Made by a program: the position numbers and the translations under genes. DNA of 64,000 nt from Entamoeba histolytica HM-1:IMSS (Eukaryota > Evosea > Mastigamoebida > Endamoebidae), in assembly GCF_000208925.1 (NCBI RefSeq), contig NW_001914886.1, positions 1-64,000 on the forward strand, written 5' to 3'. Positions within the stretch are counted from its first letter, which is position 1. Each line of letters starts with the position of its first letter. A model generated the notes under the pieces. It was not told where the DNA came from. It ran no database searches and saw nothing but the letters and a program-made list of their open reading frames with translations. This document shows positions 30,901 through 40,886 of this stretch, one piece after another.

Positions 30901-30940
30901 TGCAACACAACAAGCAAATGCACAATATTATTCTAATTAG
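27923..30940 (+). CDS. RasGAP-like ankyrin-repeat protein
   Basis: A protein of about 1005 residues; the first ATG is at 27923 (the frame is open four codons further upstream but starts with TTG). Residues about 1-300 resemble a Ras-GTPase activating domain: an early helix followed by LLFVIRKNFW, then a FPPQIGFLFYTLRL segment and a later VITPFLSSP segment, in the order seen in GAP-related domains. The arginine finger is not assigned. Ankyrin repeats follow at about 425-560 and 645-800 (for example GLTPLMVACK, NTPLHYIV, KETPLYRAV, GETPLMVAL, NTCLHLLL). No membrane segment. The GAP part is tentative: the domain pattern is weak, though the ankyrin part is clear. Confidence 0.6.
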   Translation: MSEENLSLSDLLEQILCSKGSVKVIRKMYETTQSEGTSISFIRDLLCFFEGRNKTLIFMNRLFEQWINGNDNLLFVIRKNFWSYNCFTVYLTCSNLVEYLQTILTPFFDSLQRKEEEPIKSLLIESKELKQKEINQLKFKNIESNEVKNLFIKPDLSQIPISQLNTLIQFIIDKLEMIINSFIQSVDRFPPQIGFLFYTLRLKIINGYPSSMNSFLLYLIQESVITPFLSSPSFFGMLEQVTSKQLFIINICIYLLRNISLNTQISSGYFSLFNDFIAFQHIKITTLFLNVICTKYQTECHYIIPEEHFQKVCYSLSKLFISHGNILEQTFIQKLPSIGLSEILKRLKDSCKARKKIYKDKFRPIIPKAPFQYFGKKYESLEIMYNNKFIGLSSRTLSTNLKSKKINHAIKILNQNENYINYIDPKTGLTPLMVACKNPSIELFKTLLTKSPDVFIRDFRGWSVVHHAIYEDKVEFLSLLINYPFYNLFDWNDDMNTPLHYIVQKPLTNEVEKCIIQCLKNGANINSLNLSKETPLYRAVKKNNINMVKYLLPLGADPFIKCVTGSVYDFVLEDPPESELRNIIFDFVKKGTLFNNEYIKINREQYHVHFSIQEYSTINFIINSIQEQNSLLFENLLDRSTFENDVLITNGNTLLHEISRNGNSEIMEIYCRKKLLLNNITTPTHIVKLNNTGETPLMVALKSNRADCALMLLSLNIDNLSETIHPETRRNALHYLSISDIPVELKKVLFLSLFIRITNINQQDKDGNTCLHLLLKKKEDVSLTELLLNNGADMFIENKKRQQCIHISIENKDVINFNFLFEHEYDWCDDDFEFIHTLYSQDSLLLIPHVINYLNSITSSSPVHRWEIVLKIKRLLDSSHLFSDSILVSPSSYIHSFIQWLAIKYESETLKNQLKECLMDDEKVEENLQEDRIRNHINQGLALGIHDCKILKISLEMLQENLSRCLEIQSSLVKNDFRYDKTILTRLVKKLYFATQQANAQYYSN

Positions 30941-30989
30941 AAAATGTAAGTACTATATAATTGGTTATTATAAATAAACAATCTATCTA

Positions 30990-31100
30990 ATTATTTCTTT
31001 TGGTTTCAAAAAAAAAAAAAAGTTTTGGAAGGAATTAAAAAAAAAAATAAACAAGAAAAAAAAAAAAAAACTAAAAAATAGTTTAAATAGAAATTCTTAA
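30990..31100. repeat. A-homopolymer-rich tract
   Basis: Several runs of 11-15 A separated by short T- or G-containing pieces just upstream of the ARF-like gene at 31110. It is a low-complexity promoter-proximal tract and a likely spot for assembly length errors. Confidence 0.6.
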
Positions 31101-31109
31101 GTAAAGAAA

Positions 31110-31661
31110 ATGTCTTTTTTATCATTCCTCTTTAAAAAGAAACAAATGAATATTTTAATTTGTGGATTAGATGGTGCTGGAAAAACCGCCCTTGTTCTTA
31201 AAATGCAAGGAACTGATCCAAAGTCAATGGAAATTAAACCAACAATTGGATATTTAAATCCTTCTTTTAAATACAAAACATATGAATGGTTATTTTGGGA
31301 TGTGTCTGGTGCTGCAAAGTTTAGAGGTTTATGGAAATCATATTATCCTAATGTAAAATGTATTGCTTATGTTTTTGATAATACAGATAACGATCGGTTT
31401 GATGAAAGTAAAACAGCATTATTAAATATGCTTGCTGATAATGATTTAAAAGGAATGCCTTTTATTATTTATGTAAACAAAATAGATCTTAAACCATATG
31501 AACCTTCTTTTGCAGATAAATTAGCTCTTACTGAACTTCAAAAAAGTCGTTGTCAAATATTCCCTTGTTCTGCTTATACAGGGGAAGGATTAATGGATGG
31601 ATTAGATTGGATGTGCTATACTTTGAAAAAATTAATGAAACATGATAATAACAAAAAATAA
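31110..31661 (+). CDS. ARF/ARL-family GTPase lacking the catalytic glutamine
   Basis: A 183-residue small GTPase. P-loop GLDGAGKT is at 19-26, the switch I threonine is in PTIGY (45), and the guanine motif is VNKID. Switch II reads WDVSGA at 63-68 where ARF proteins have WDVGGQ, so the catalytic Gln is Ala. Position 2 is Ser, so the N-myristoylation Gly of ARF is absent. The C-terminus is basic (KKLMKHDNNKK). The fold and order of motifs are clear. The protein might cycle slowly or rely wholly on a GAP. It lies near two other ARF-type genes (35781-36305 and 36919-37449), which suggests local duplication. Confidence 0.85.
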   Translation: MSFLSFLFKKKQMNILICGLDGAGKTALVLKMQGTDPKSMEIKPTIGYLNPSFKYKTYEWLFWDVSGAAKFRGLWKSYYPNVKCIAYVFDNTDNDRFDESKTALLNMLADNDLKGMPFIIYVNKIDLKPYEPSFADKLALTELQKSRCQIFPCSAYTGEGLMDGLDWMCYTLKKLMKHDNNKK

Positions 31662-32515
31662 TTGATTTTTCTTTTTGTTATACATATTAATTTATATTTA
31701 AAATTGTTATTAAGTTATTATTTGGTTTTATTTCTAATTTTTTTTTTCTGTTGTTTTGTATCACTTCTTTTTTTTTGTTTTTTAATTTTTCTTTCTAATA
31801 AGAAATGTTAGTCAATTATTAAAATATTCGTATTATTATTATTCATCTCTTACACTAGCAATAAAGAATTTTCATTACCGTCAGTTGAAAGTCAACCAAA
31901 TTTTCAGTTCAAAGCCTAGTTTATGTAAATTAGTGATTTTTAGTGATTTATTAAACTAAAAAAAAATATCAACTATTTGAAAGAGAAAAATAATTCTTTA
32001 TTTAAAAATATATAAAGGTGATTTAATAATAAACCAAAATGACAATTACATATTTAATAAATAAAAAAACATCATTAAGTTTCAACTTTTTAATGTATTA
32101 TCAACATTATATTTTTCTTAAGAGAATAACAATATTGTTGAAGATATTTTATATATAGAAGATTATATTTATAAAAAAAAAGAATATAACTTGATAAACC
32201 AATAAATATATTATTATATGACTTAATATTTGAAGATAGTTTTAGTTGTTAAAGTGGAATTATTAAAGAAAATTTTATTACAATAATTAATGAAAGTATA
32301 GTTGATTTAAATAATTCAATCTAAACTTTTTCATTTATTTTTATTATTGTAGTTATTCAAATTCATTATTATCATAAAATCAATTTGTATTTGCTTTTTT
32401 TTATTATCAATTATATAATTGATAATAGTATTTATTGTTTATTTTATCAAAAGGAATAAAATAAATAAAACAATTTGTTAAATATAAACTACTTACAAAA
32501 ATTCTATCTCTCTAA
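31662..32515. other. AT-rich intergenic region, no gene seen
   Basis: About 850 bp between two convergently oriented genes, with T-rich stretches at 31735-31800 and many short A/T runs. I see no RNA gene, repeat or coding remnant. Confidence 0.5.
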
Positions 32516-33214
32516 CTAAACTGAGAAATAACAATTTTCTGATTCAGTAGTATTTTCTATAGACGTTGTTTTTGGAAGTGTTTGTTCAATATATTTAGAT
32601 ACTATTTCTTTGGATAATTGAATAACTTCTTTATCTTTTCCAAAAAGTTTAATATTATCATAAAATTTAGACCCTTCTTCTATAATTTCTTTTACTGTCC
32701 AATCTTTTTTAAGTTTAATATGTTCTAAAATCCATCTTTCTGGCATAAATTGTTTTTCAGGTTTCTTCTTTACAACTTGATCAAAAACAAATCCAAATTG
32801 GTTTTTAAGAATATCTAACATAGAATTATCAATAATAATATTTACTATAATTCTTTTTATTCTTGTTTTTTCATTTAAATTATTTAATAATTTAGATTCT
32901 TCAATATCTTTTTCAATACCTTCTCGAGAAAGTAATTCTATATCTTCATATTTAATACTTTCTATTTTTAATTTTTGATTCTTTCCTTCTTTTTTTATTT
33001 TTCTTAATGTCAATGTACAACCTAAATAATAAAAAATCATTAACAAAAATCCTTCATTTCCATAGTCATTATGATTAGCTGATTCTCTGTTGTTTCTTTT
33101 TCTCATTCTAATTTCATCAATACTTATTACTTTTCTTCTTGGTTTTATTCTCTTAATTTGCTTCTCTTTAGTTTCTTCAATAAATTCTTTAGAATAATCA
33201 TCAATTAATTCCAT
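32516..33214 (-). CDS. Hypothetical basic protein
   Basis: A 232-residue protein, not recognised. The N-terminus is basic (IKRIKPRRKVISIDEIRMRKRNN), a possible nuclear signal. Residues about 55-70 are hydrophobic with a Cys (FYYLGCTLTLR). The middle is Lys/Glu/Ile-rich, with a run of Ile and Val (IIVNIIIDNSM) that could be a strand. The C-terminus is Ser/Thr/Glu-rich. The length and even coding pattern support a real gene. The upstream spacer of 509 bp is shared with the divergent GlyRS gene. Confidence 0.55.
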   Translation of the reverse strand: MELIDDYSKEFIEETKEKQIKRIKPRRKVISIDEIRMRKRNNRESANHNDYGNEGFLLMIFYYLGCTLTLRKIKKEGKNQKLKIESIKYEDIELLSREGIEKDIEESKLLNNLNEKTRIKRIIVNIIIDNSMLDILKNQFGFVFDQVVKKKPEKQFMPERWILEHIKLKKDWTVKEIIEEGSKFYDNIKLFGKDKEVIQLSKEIVSKYIEQTLPKTTSIENTTESENCYFSV

Positions 33215-33723
33215 TTACTTATATTATTTATTATTTTACAGTTTTTAATTAAATACTACATTCTTTTTTATATATGTCTATTACTTCAAGTCTCTATTGT
33301 AGTTTTTTTTTAATATTCAAAACGCAAGTCTTGAAATCAATCATCTGTATTGGTTTAATCCCGAAAAGAAACAAAAAACCATTTCATTTTAATAAAAATA
33401 GTTATTTCTTAAATTATTTAATAATTAAAAAAAGAGAAGAACAAGACTAAGGCTCTGTTGTATATTATATTCTTTCAAATAATGCAAAAATAAAAAACAA
33501 TATTTTAATAAAATTGTTATTTATTAAAATGAAAAACACAAAATTAAAATAACAAAAAAGGGTTTAAAAATACTACAAAAACAGAAAGAGCGAAAAAACA
33601 AAATAAAAAAGATAAAAGAGAAAGTTGGCACTTCGTTGTGCCTCGTAAAAGGAAATAAGATGTTTTTTTTTTATAGAATTAACAATGAACTAAGAAAAGA
33701 ACTAAAGGGTTTATAAAAACAAT
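33215..33723. promoter_or_regulatory. Divergent promoter region upstream of GlyRS, with a GC-rich hairpin
   Basis: A 509 bp spacer that serves the divergent gene and GlyRS. At 33627-33642 there is a short hairpin: GGCAC, loop TTCGTT, GTGCC. It is GC-rich in AT-rich surroundings and lies about 80-95 bp upstream of the GlyRS ATG, so it could be a promoter or leader element. Confidence 0.35.
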
Positions 33724-35607
33724 ATGCAAAGACCAGCTACCAAATTTAATAAAGAAAAACTTCTTATTAATAAGGCTAAATTAGATGAAATTCTTAAACA
33801 AAGAAATATGGTTATTCAATCATATGAAATTTATGGTGGTATTGCTGGTTTATATGATATGGGACCTCTTGGATGTGCTTTAAAACAAAATATACTTCAA
33901 TTTTGGAGAAAACATTTTACTACATATGAAAATTTCTTTGAAGTTGAAGGACCAATTTTAACACCAAAATGTGTTTTAGCAGCATCAGGACATACTGCTA
34001 AATTCAGTGATTATATGGTTAAAGATTTAAAAAATGGATGTTGCTATAGAGCTGATCATTTACTTAAAACATTCTATGAAAATAAAATGGAAGACCCAGC
34101 TACTTCTGCAGAACAAAAAGCTACTTATGATGCTGAAATGAAACTTGTAGATAATTTAACTCCTGAAGAACTTTCTGCTGCTATTCAAAGAAATGGAATT
34201 AAAGCACCAGATACAGGTAATGATCTTTCAGAACCATTAGCTTTTAATTTAATGTTTGCAACTGATATTGGACCAGCTGGAGATCTTAAAGCCTTTTTAA
34301 GACCAGAAACAGCACAAGGAATATTTACTATGTTTAAAAGAAATCTTGAATTTAATGGAGGAAAAGTACCATTTGGTGTAACTCAAATTGGTAATGTTTT
34401 TAGAAATGAAATTGCTCCAAGAAATGGTTTATTACGTGTTCGTGAATTTACACTTGCAGAAATTGAATATTTTGTCTTACCAGATAAAAAGACTCATTCT
34501 AATTTCTCTGATGTTGAAAATCTTTCTGTTCAATTATATCCAAGAGAACTTCAACTTGAAGATAAAGAAGCTGAATATATTACTCTTGGTAAAGCTGTTA
34601 ATGACGGAATTATTAATTCACAATTATTAGCCTATTTTATGGGAAGAACATTTAAATTCTTAATTGAACTTGGAATTCCAGCTGAGCATATTAGATTTAG
34701 ACAACACTTAAAAACAGAAATGGCACATTATGCTAAAGATTGTTGGGATGCTGAAATTAGATTATCATATGGTTGGGTTGAATGTGTTGGTCATGCTGAT
34801 AGAGGAGATTTTGATTTATCTAATCATGCTCGTTGCTCTAAGGTTGATCAGTCTGTATTCATTGCTTACGATGAACCAAAAGAAGTTAAAGATGTTACTC
34901 TTTCTTTCAATAAAGGAGTTATGGGAAAGAAATATAAGAAAGACTCTCAAAAATTATTTGCTTATGCATCTGGTTTAGATGAAGCTGCTAAAGAAGCAGT
35001 TGCCAAAGAAGTTGAAGAAACTGGAATGTGGAAAGTTACTGTTGATGGTATTAACTTTGAAATTGAAAAAGCTAATATCACTATTAAAATTGGAACAAAG
35101 AAAGTATATGGTGATAATATTATTCCAAATGTTATTGAACCATCTTTTGGTGTTGGACGTGTATTAACTGCTGTTCTTGAACACTCATTCTGGGTTAGAG
35201 AAGATAATGAAGCTAAATCTGTTTTATCAATTCCTGCTTCTATTGCTCCAGTCAAAGTTGGTTTATTCCCACTCTTAACTAAACTAGAATTTAACAATAA
35301 AATCGCAGAAATTGAAAAGATTTGTAAGAATGGTTTCCTTTCATTCAAATCTAATACTACTGCTGTTGCTATTGGTAAGAAATATGCTCAAGCTGATGAA
35401 GCTGGTATTCCATTTGATGTTACAGTTGATTATACTTCTCTCTCTGATAATACTGTCACTCTTAGAGACAGAGATACTACAAAACAAATTAGAATTCCAA
35501 TTGACAAGTTAGTTGAAACAGTGCATGCCCTTACTCAACTTCATCCAACTACAACTTTTGAGAAACTTATGACAATTTATCCAGTAGAAGAAGTCAAAGA
35601 AAATTAA
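33724..35607 (+). CDS. Glycyl-tRNA synthetase (eukaryotic alpha2 type)
   Basis: A 627-residue class II aminoacyl-tRNA synthetase that charges tRNA-Gly. Near the N-terminus it has the GlyRS motif GGIAGLYDMGPLG. Motif 2 is the segment GNVFRNEIAPRNGLLRVREF, and motif 3 lies in PSFGVGRVL. The C-terminal anticodon-binding domain follows from about residue 500. There is no visible extra N-terminal WHEP domain, in line with protist enzymes. It would supply cytosolic glycyl-tRNA. Codon use is noticeably more regular (GCT, GTT, GGA) than in neighbouring genes, which is usual for a highly expressed gene. Confidence 0.97.
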   Translation: MQRPATKFNKEKLLINKAKLDEILKQRNMVIQSYEIYGGIAGLYDMGPLGCALKQNILQFWRKHFTTYENFFEVEGPILTPKCVLAASGHTAKFSDYMVKDLKNGCCYRADHLLKTFYENKMEDPATSAEQKATYDAEMKLVDNLTPEELSAAIQRNGIKAPDTGNDLSEPLAFNLMFATDIGPAGDLKAFLRPETAQGIFTMFKRNLEFNGGKVPFGVTQIGNVFRNEIAPRNGLLRVREFTLAEIEYFVLPDKKTHSNFSDVENLSVQLYPRELQLEDKEAEYITLGKAVNDGIINSQLLAYFMGRTFKFLIELGIPAEHIRFRQHLKTEMAHYAKDCWDAEIRLSYGWVECVGHADRGDFDLSNHARCSKVDQSVFIAYDEPKEVKDVTLSFNKGVMGKKYKKDSQKLFAYASGLDEAAKEAVAKEVEETGMWKVTVDGINFEIEKANITIKIGTKKVYGDNIIPNVIEPSFGVGRVLTAVLEHSFWVREDNEAKSVLSIPASIAPVKVGLFPLLTKLEFNNKIAEIEKICKNGFLSFKSNTTAVAIGKKYAQADEAGIPFDVTVDYTSLSDNTVTLRDRDTTKQIRIPIDKLVETVHALTQLHPTTTFEKLMTIYPVEEVKEN

Positions 35608-35780
35608 ATTATCTTTTGAGTGGTATTTTATTTATGTTTTAAAGTTTAATTATTTTTTCTATAGAATGATTTGTTGTGAAATATTTAAAACAGTTATAAA
35701 GAAAACATGTACTAAAAAAACTACTAATCAATAATTAAAATAATAAATAAAAAGAAAAGGTGAGAAAAGAAATATCAAAA

Positions 35781-36918
<1,138 letters not shown>

Positions 36919-37449
36919 ATGGCTGCCTGGTTGTCAAAACTTTTTGGAACAATAAAAAACAGAAGAATAATTGTTACTGGGTTAAATGGTGCAGGTAAAA
37001 CTTCTATTCGTTATAAACTATTGTTAGGTAAATTTGCTATGAATATCCCAACCATTGGGTTTGGGGTTGAATCATTTGAATATAAGGATATTTGTTTTAG
37101 CCTTTGGGAAGTTAAAGAAAAAGATAGAACCAAACCTTTATGGAAAGAATACTATACCTATTCTGATGGAATTATATTTGTTATTGATTCAACTAATACC
37201 AAAGACCAATTAGTACAAGCAAAAAACCTTCTTAATCAAATACTTAAATTGAAAGAATTAGAAGGAATTCCTTTATTAATATATATAAACAAAGATGATT
37301 TACTTCAAGACAAAAATGTGACTGATATTATCAACCAGTTAGGAGTAAATCAAATTAAAGGAAGAGAATGGTATTATCAATCATCTTGTGCAATCAATGG
37401 AGATGGTCTTTATGAAGGACTTGATTGGCTTTCTTCAAAAATCAATTGA
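36919..37449 (+). CDS. Diverged ARF paralogue with destroyed switch II
   Basis: A 176-residue protein clearly related to ARF: P-loop GLNGAGKT at 21-28, PTIGF with Thr45, an NKDD guanine motif and an ARF-like ending ([17 protein letters not shown]). Where ARF has WDVGGQ it has WEVKEK at 63-68, so the DxxG aspartate, the switch glycine and the catalytic Gln are all lost. Gly2 is Ala, so myristoylation is also lost. The frame is intact from start to stop, so it may be a coding pseudo-GTPase rather than a pseudogene. It could bind nucleotide constitutively or act as a decoy partner; this is inference. Confidence 0.85.
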   Translation: MAAWLSKLFGTIKNRRIIVTGLNGAGKTSIRYKLLLGKFAMNIPTIGFGVESFEYKDICFSLWEVKEKDRTKPLWKEYYTYSDGIIFVIDSTNTKDQLVQAKNLLNQILKLKELEGIPLLIYINKDDLLQDKNVTDIINQLGVNQIKGREWYYQSSCAINGDGLYEGLDWLSSKIN

Positions 37450-37516
37450 TAAGTAATTCATTTTTATATATTATCCATTGTGTTATGAATTTAAATCAAA
37501 AAAGTTTAATTTCAAA

Positions 37517-38707
37517 TTAAGTTTTTTGATGTTTGAGAGAAACAAATTCATGATTTAAACATTGTTGAATTGTAAATCTTTTTTGTTCATCCACTATTAA
37601 CATGTTTTTAATGAGGTCTTGTAATTCTAATGAAATCATATTAAACTCTTTTTGATGACAAATTTTACCATTTCTAATATTAACTCTCAACATTAATGAT
37701 GAATTTACTCCTTCTTGATTAAAAGGGAACATTCCAATAGACATATAAAATAACATTACCCCACAACACCAAATGTCTGTTTTAAATCCATCATAAGGTC
37801 CACTTTGAAGTATTTGTGGAGAAGTGTAATTACTTGTTCCACACTTAGTTAGAGTATATTCTTTTGTTTCTAATATTTTTCCTAATCCAAAATCCATTAC
37901 AACAATATTAAGTTTCTTATATTCTTCATTAGTTTTACCACGAATCATTATATTTTCAAGTTTTAAATCTCTATGTATTATTTTATTAGAATGAAGATAG
38001 TTAATTGCATTAAATACTTGTTTAATAATTATTTTAATTTCATTTTCATTAAAAGTATGATGTTGTTTTAATTGAAGGTATTGTTCTAAAGTTAATCCTT
38101 CAATATACTCCATAATAATATACATAAATCTTTGTGATTGTATTGTTTCATATTTTTTTATAATATTTTGGTGATGAATTTGTTCAAGTACTTCACTTTC
38201 TCGTTGTGCAATTTCAGACTTCTTTTTCTGAGTTATATCAATTATTTTTACTGCATTTATTTTATTATTACTCTTTCTTTTAATTTGAAATACTTTTCCA
38301 AAAGAGCCACTTCCAATAAATTTTATAATTTGATATTTTGTATAAAAACAACAACACATTTCTTTTTCTTCGAAATCTTTTGAAATAAAAAGAATGTTTT
38401 GTCTTATTGATGTTTTTGGAATTGGAATAGAAATAACATCTAATGAATTAATGAATATCTCTGTATCTCTTTTTATTTGTTTATTATTATGAAATGTAAT
38501 TACATTTGTTTTTACTGTTAACACATATTCTTTTTTCTCTTTTTCTCCTTTAATTTCTATTTGAAAATGTTGTCTACTAATCCAAATATATTTTCTTAGA
38601 AATTCAACTTCATTTCTTCCATAAACAAATTGTTCTTTTTTAATTGTTATTCTTCCTATTTCTTCATTTCCATTAAAGATAATAAGACTATACAAATGTT
38701 CATTCAT
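37517..38707 (-). CDS. FHA-domain Ser/Thr protein kinase (Chk2/Rad53-like)
   Basis: A 396-residue protein. The first ATG lies at 38705-38707; three earlier codons are open but begin with TTG. Residues about 10-100 form an FHA phosphothreonine-binding domain (a GR turn followed by ISRQHF with its Ser and His). The kinase domain starts at about 125: glycine loop GSGSFGKV, AVK with the ATP-anchoring Lys, HRDLKLEN catalytic loop, DFG, and activation segment GTSNYTSPQ in which the APE motif is replaced by SPQ. FHA plus kinase is the arrangement of Chk2/Rad53 checkpoint kinases, though a role in Entamoeba is inferred. It lies 67 bp from the 3' end of the ARF paralogue and converges on it. Confidence 0.88.
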   Translation of the reverse strand: MNEHLYSLIIFNGNEEIGRITIKKEQFVYGRNEVEFLRKYIWISRQHFQIEIKGEKEKKEYVLTVKTNVITFHNNKQIKRDTEIFINSLDVISIPIPKTSIRQNILFISKDFEEKEMCCCFYTKYQIIKFIGSGSFGKVFQIKRKSNNKINAVKIIDITQKKKSEIAQRESEVLEQIHHQNIIKKYETIQSQRFMYIIMEYIEGLTLEQYLQLKQHHTFNENEIKIIIKQVFNAINYLHSNKIIHRDLKLENIMIRGKTNEEYKKLNIVVMDFGLGKILETKEYTLTKCGTSNYTSPQILQSGPYDGFKTDIWCCGVMLFYMSIGMFPFNQEGVNSSLMLRVNIRNGKICHQKEFNMISLELQDLIKNMLIVDEQKRFTIQQCLNHEFVSLKHQKT

Positions 38708-39566
38708 ATTTTTCAATTATTTCTAAAACTAAGTTCAATTCTTCTATTGTAAGTTTCTATTTTCAATTTGCTTTTCTTTAAAAAATTAAGAAAAATAATT
38801 ATTAATAAATTTATATAATTCTCTTTATTGAGTTTTAATGGTTTTTGTATGAAAAGTATTTTCTATTTTTAAAAAAGTGTCATTTAATATCTGGATTTAT
38901 TTTTTTATTAGAATATTGATTTAATTATTAATAAATACTGTACTACTAATGACAAGAATCTACACCTTTTCAAATTCGTCATTTGACTGAGAAAGAATAA
39001 AGATATGTGATAAAACCAATACATTAAAACATAAAACCATTATTTTTGACAAAAGTGTTATTTATAAATCAGTTATTTTTATTATTTAAAAAGAACCAAA
39101 TTTTCTATTCTATTAACTTCTATGAGTCAATTATAACTACAATACGTGTTTTCAAAGGAATAAACAACAATTCAAATGTCTTAAAATAAACAACAACCCA
39201 ATAACATTTTCAATCTCGTTGTGTGTTATACTACTTATTTATTATCTTCTTTTCTAAAACTCTTCAAAAATAATCCAAATCCAATGAGAAAACACTAATT
39301 TCAATATTTTAAACAAAGAAAGGAAAGTTCAGGTAAAAAGAGTTTGTTATAAATAAAATTAGATTCAACACCAACAACAATATTTTCTGTGCTTTTTCAA
39401 TAAGATAAAGAAAAGTACAGAAATAACCTGAAAAAACACGTCAAATGAAATTTACAAAGGGGGGTTGAAAGACTTAAAGCAAATTCCTAAAAATACAATA
39501 CTTAACATTAACTTTTTATTATTTCTTAATAAAAAAAAAATACTTACCAACTTCATTCATCTTATC
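38708..39566. other. AT-rich intergenic region, no gene seen
   Basis: About 860 bp between the divergently oriented kinase and endosulfine-like genes, so it holds both promoters. No convincing core element, RNA gene or remnant is visible. A run of six G lies near 39463. Confidence 0.45.
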
Positions 39567-39818
39567 ATGCAAACCACACAACCTCCTAACACTGAAAAAT
39601 ATGGAATGATGAGAAAATCTCTCAATAGACAACGTCATTACTTTGATTCAGCTGAATGGAGCATTAGAAATAGTTTATCTCCTGAAGCTAAATCTATCAA
39701 CAAAGAAGAATTTCCAGTTGAGTCACTTCAACCATATGATATTGTTATGTTAACACAGTCTAAGAAAGAACAAACATCCAGTCCATTTTCAAAGTCTCAG
39801 AAGTGTGTACATAATTGA
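39567..39818 (+). CDS. Endosulfine/ARPP19-like small protein
   Basis: An 83-residue protein starting at the ATG at 39567; the frame is open upstream but lacks an ATG. The region KYGMMRKSLNRQRHYFDSAEW at about residues 11-31 matches the endosulfine core, in which an arginine-rich helix precedes a (K/R)YFDS(A/G)(D/E)(Y/W) box. Ser28 in FDSAEW is the site that Greatwall kinase phosphorylates in animals and yeast, making the protein an inhibitor of PP2A-B55. The rest is Ser/Pro-rich and short. This reading rests on one conserved motif and the usual small size of the family, but the motif is specific. Confidence 0.7.
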   Translation: MQTTQPPNTEKYGMMRKSLNRQRHYFDSAEWSIRNSLSPEAKSINKEEFPVESLQPYDIVMLTQSKKEQTSSPFSKSQKCVHN

Positions 39819-40015
39819 ATAGAATTCTGGTGTATGTATTAAAAAAGAGGGTTTGACATAATAAAGAGAAATACAATTATTCATTCTTTTTTATGTGGTG
39901 AAGAAATTTAATTTCCTCTCATTAATATTTAATTAATTATTCTTCTTCTTATTCCTTTTTTTTGTAGTGAGAATATAAAAATGATTTTAAACCCAAAAAT
40001 GACAATACATACTTT

Positions 40016-40718
40016 TCAATAGAGAATAAATGAAGTTGATTGACTAATACTTTGACTTTCAATTCCATTTGTTAAATTACTCATCACTGAATTATTTCCA
40101 TCATTTCCAGAAATTACTTCATCAGCTCCACTTGACTCATTTTTTAATTGATCTTTTTCATTTAATGTATTTAAACATTCATTGAGATATCGAATCTCTT
40201 CATTGACATCTAATAATTAAATATTGACAATAACTCAATTAAAACAAATAAGAAGAACAAACCTTTAATTCGTTGTTTGATAACTGACATTTTATATAAT
40301 ACTCCTGATTTTTCATTAAAGTTGTTAATACTCAATTGATTAATTTCATTTACTATTTGTTTAAATCTCTTTGTCATTGGTTGACTTGAATTGAAATATA
40401 TATCAATTAACTGTTGACTTTCTGGTGAAATATAATTCCTTATTTCATCAATAGACTTAGACAATTTTACAGTAAGTCCAACAGTTGGTACTTTCCATTG
40501 AATAACACAATCTTCTTTTTCTGTTTGAAGATTCTACATAATGTAAATTAAACTTAATCATTCATTTCTATCAAAATAATAAATAATAAACAATAATAAA
40601 AAATACCAATTTCTTTAAATTATGTAATTGTTTAATGTCTATTAATTAATGTACTCCTTTGGATTATCCTTTCTTTCTTATATTCAAAACCTTTGATTTG
40701 TCTAGTTAGTTGATTGAC
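40016..40718 (-). CDS. Coiled-coil protein with at least four exons, 5' end unresolved
   Basis: The coding frame is broken into four exons on the minus strand. Three introns are predicted: 40210-40262 (53 nt, GTTTGT to TTAG), 40534-40606 (73 nt, GTATTT to GTAG) and 40639-40690 (52 nt, GTTTTG to ATAG). Exons are up to 40718-40691, 40638-40607, 40533-40263 and 40209-40016; all phases agree. The joined protein has at least 174 residues, begins with a Lys/Gln/Leu-rich helix (KDIKQLHNLKKL), and ends in a Ser/Asn-rich tail. I do not recognise the family. No ATG is visible upstream of the stop at about 40719-40721, so the start may lie in an undetected small exon or be lost. Confidence 0.55.
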
Positions 40719-40886
40719 TTATTGAAGGAGAATGAATCAAATAAAATTTCGTATGAACCAAAAAAAAGAAAAATGTAAGAAAAGTAAAAGTAATTGAATA
40801 AAGTATTAAAAGTTCAACAAGTATTGAGTTTAATTTTGACTTATTGCTTCGTTATTGCTCAAGCAATTATGTGTTTAAGTAGGGGA

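Noticed and set aside
30990..31100. Poly-A tract as a retrotransposon tail
   Set aside because: Several separated A runs without target duplications or upstream element; more likely simple promoter-proximal low complexity.
32516..33214. bZIP-like start (MRKRNNRESAN)
   Set aside because: Only a short resemblance to a basic region; no leucine zipper follows.
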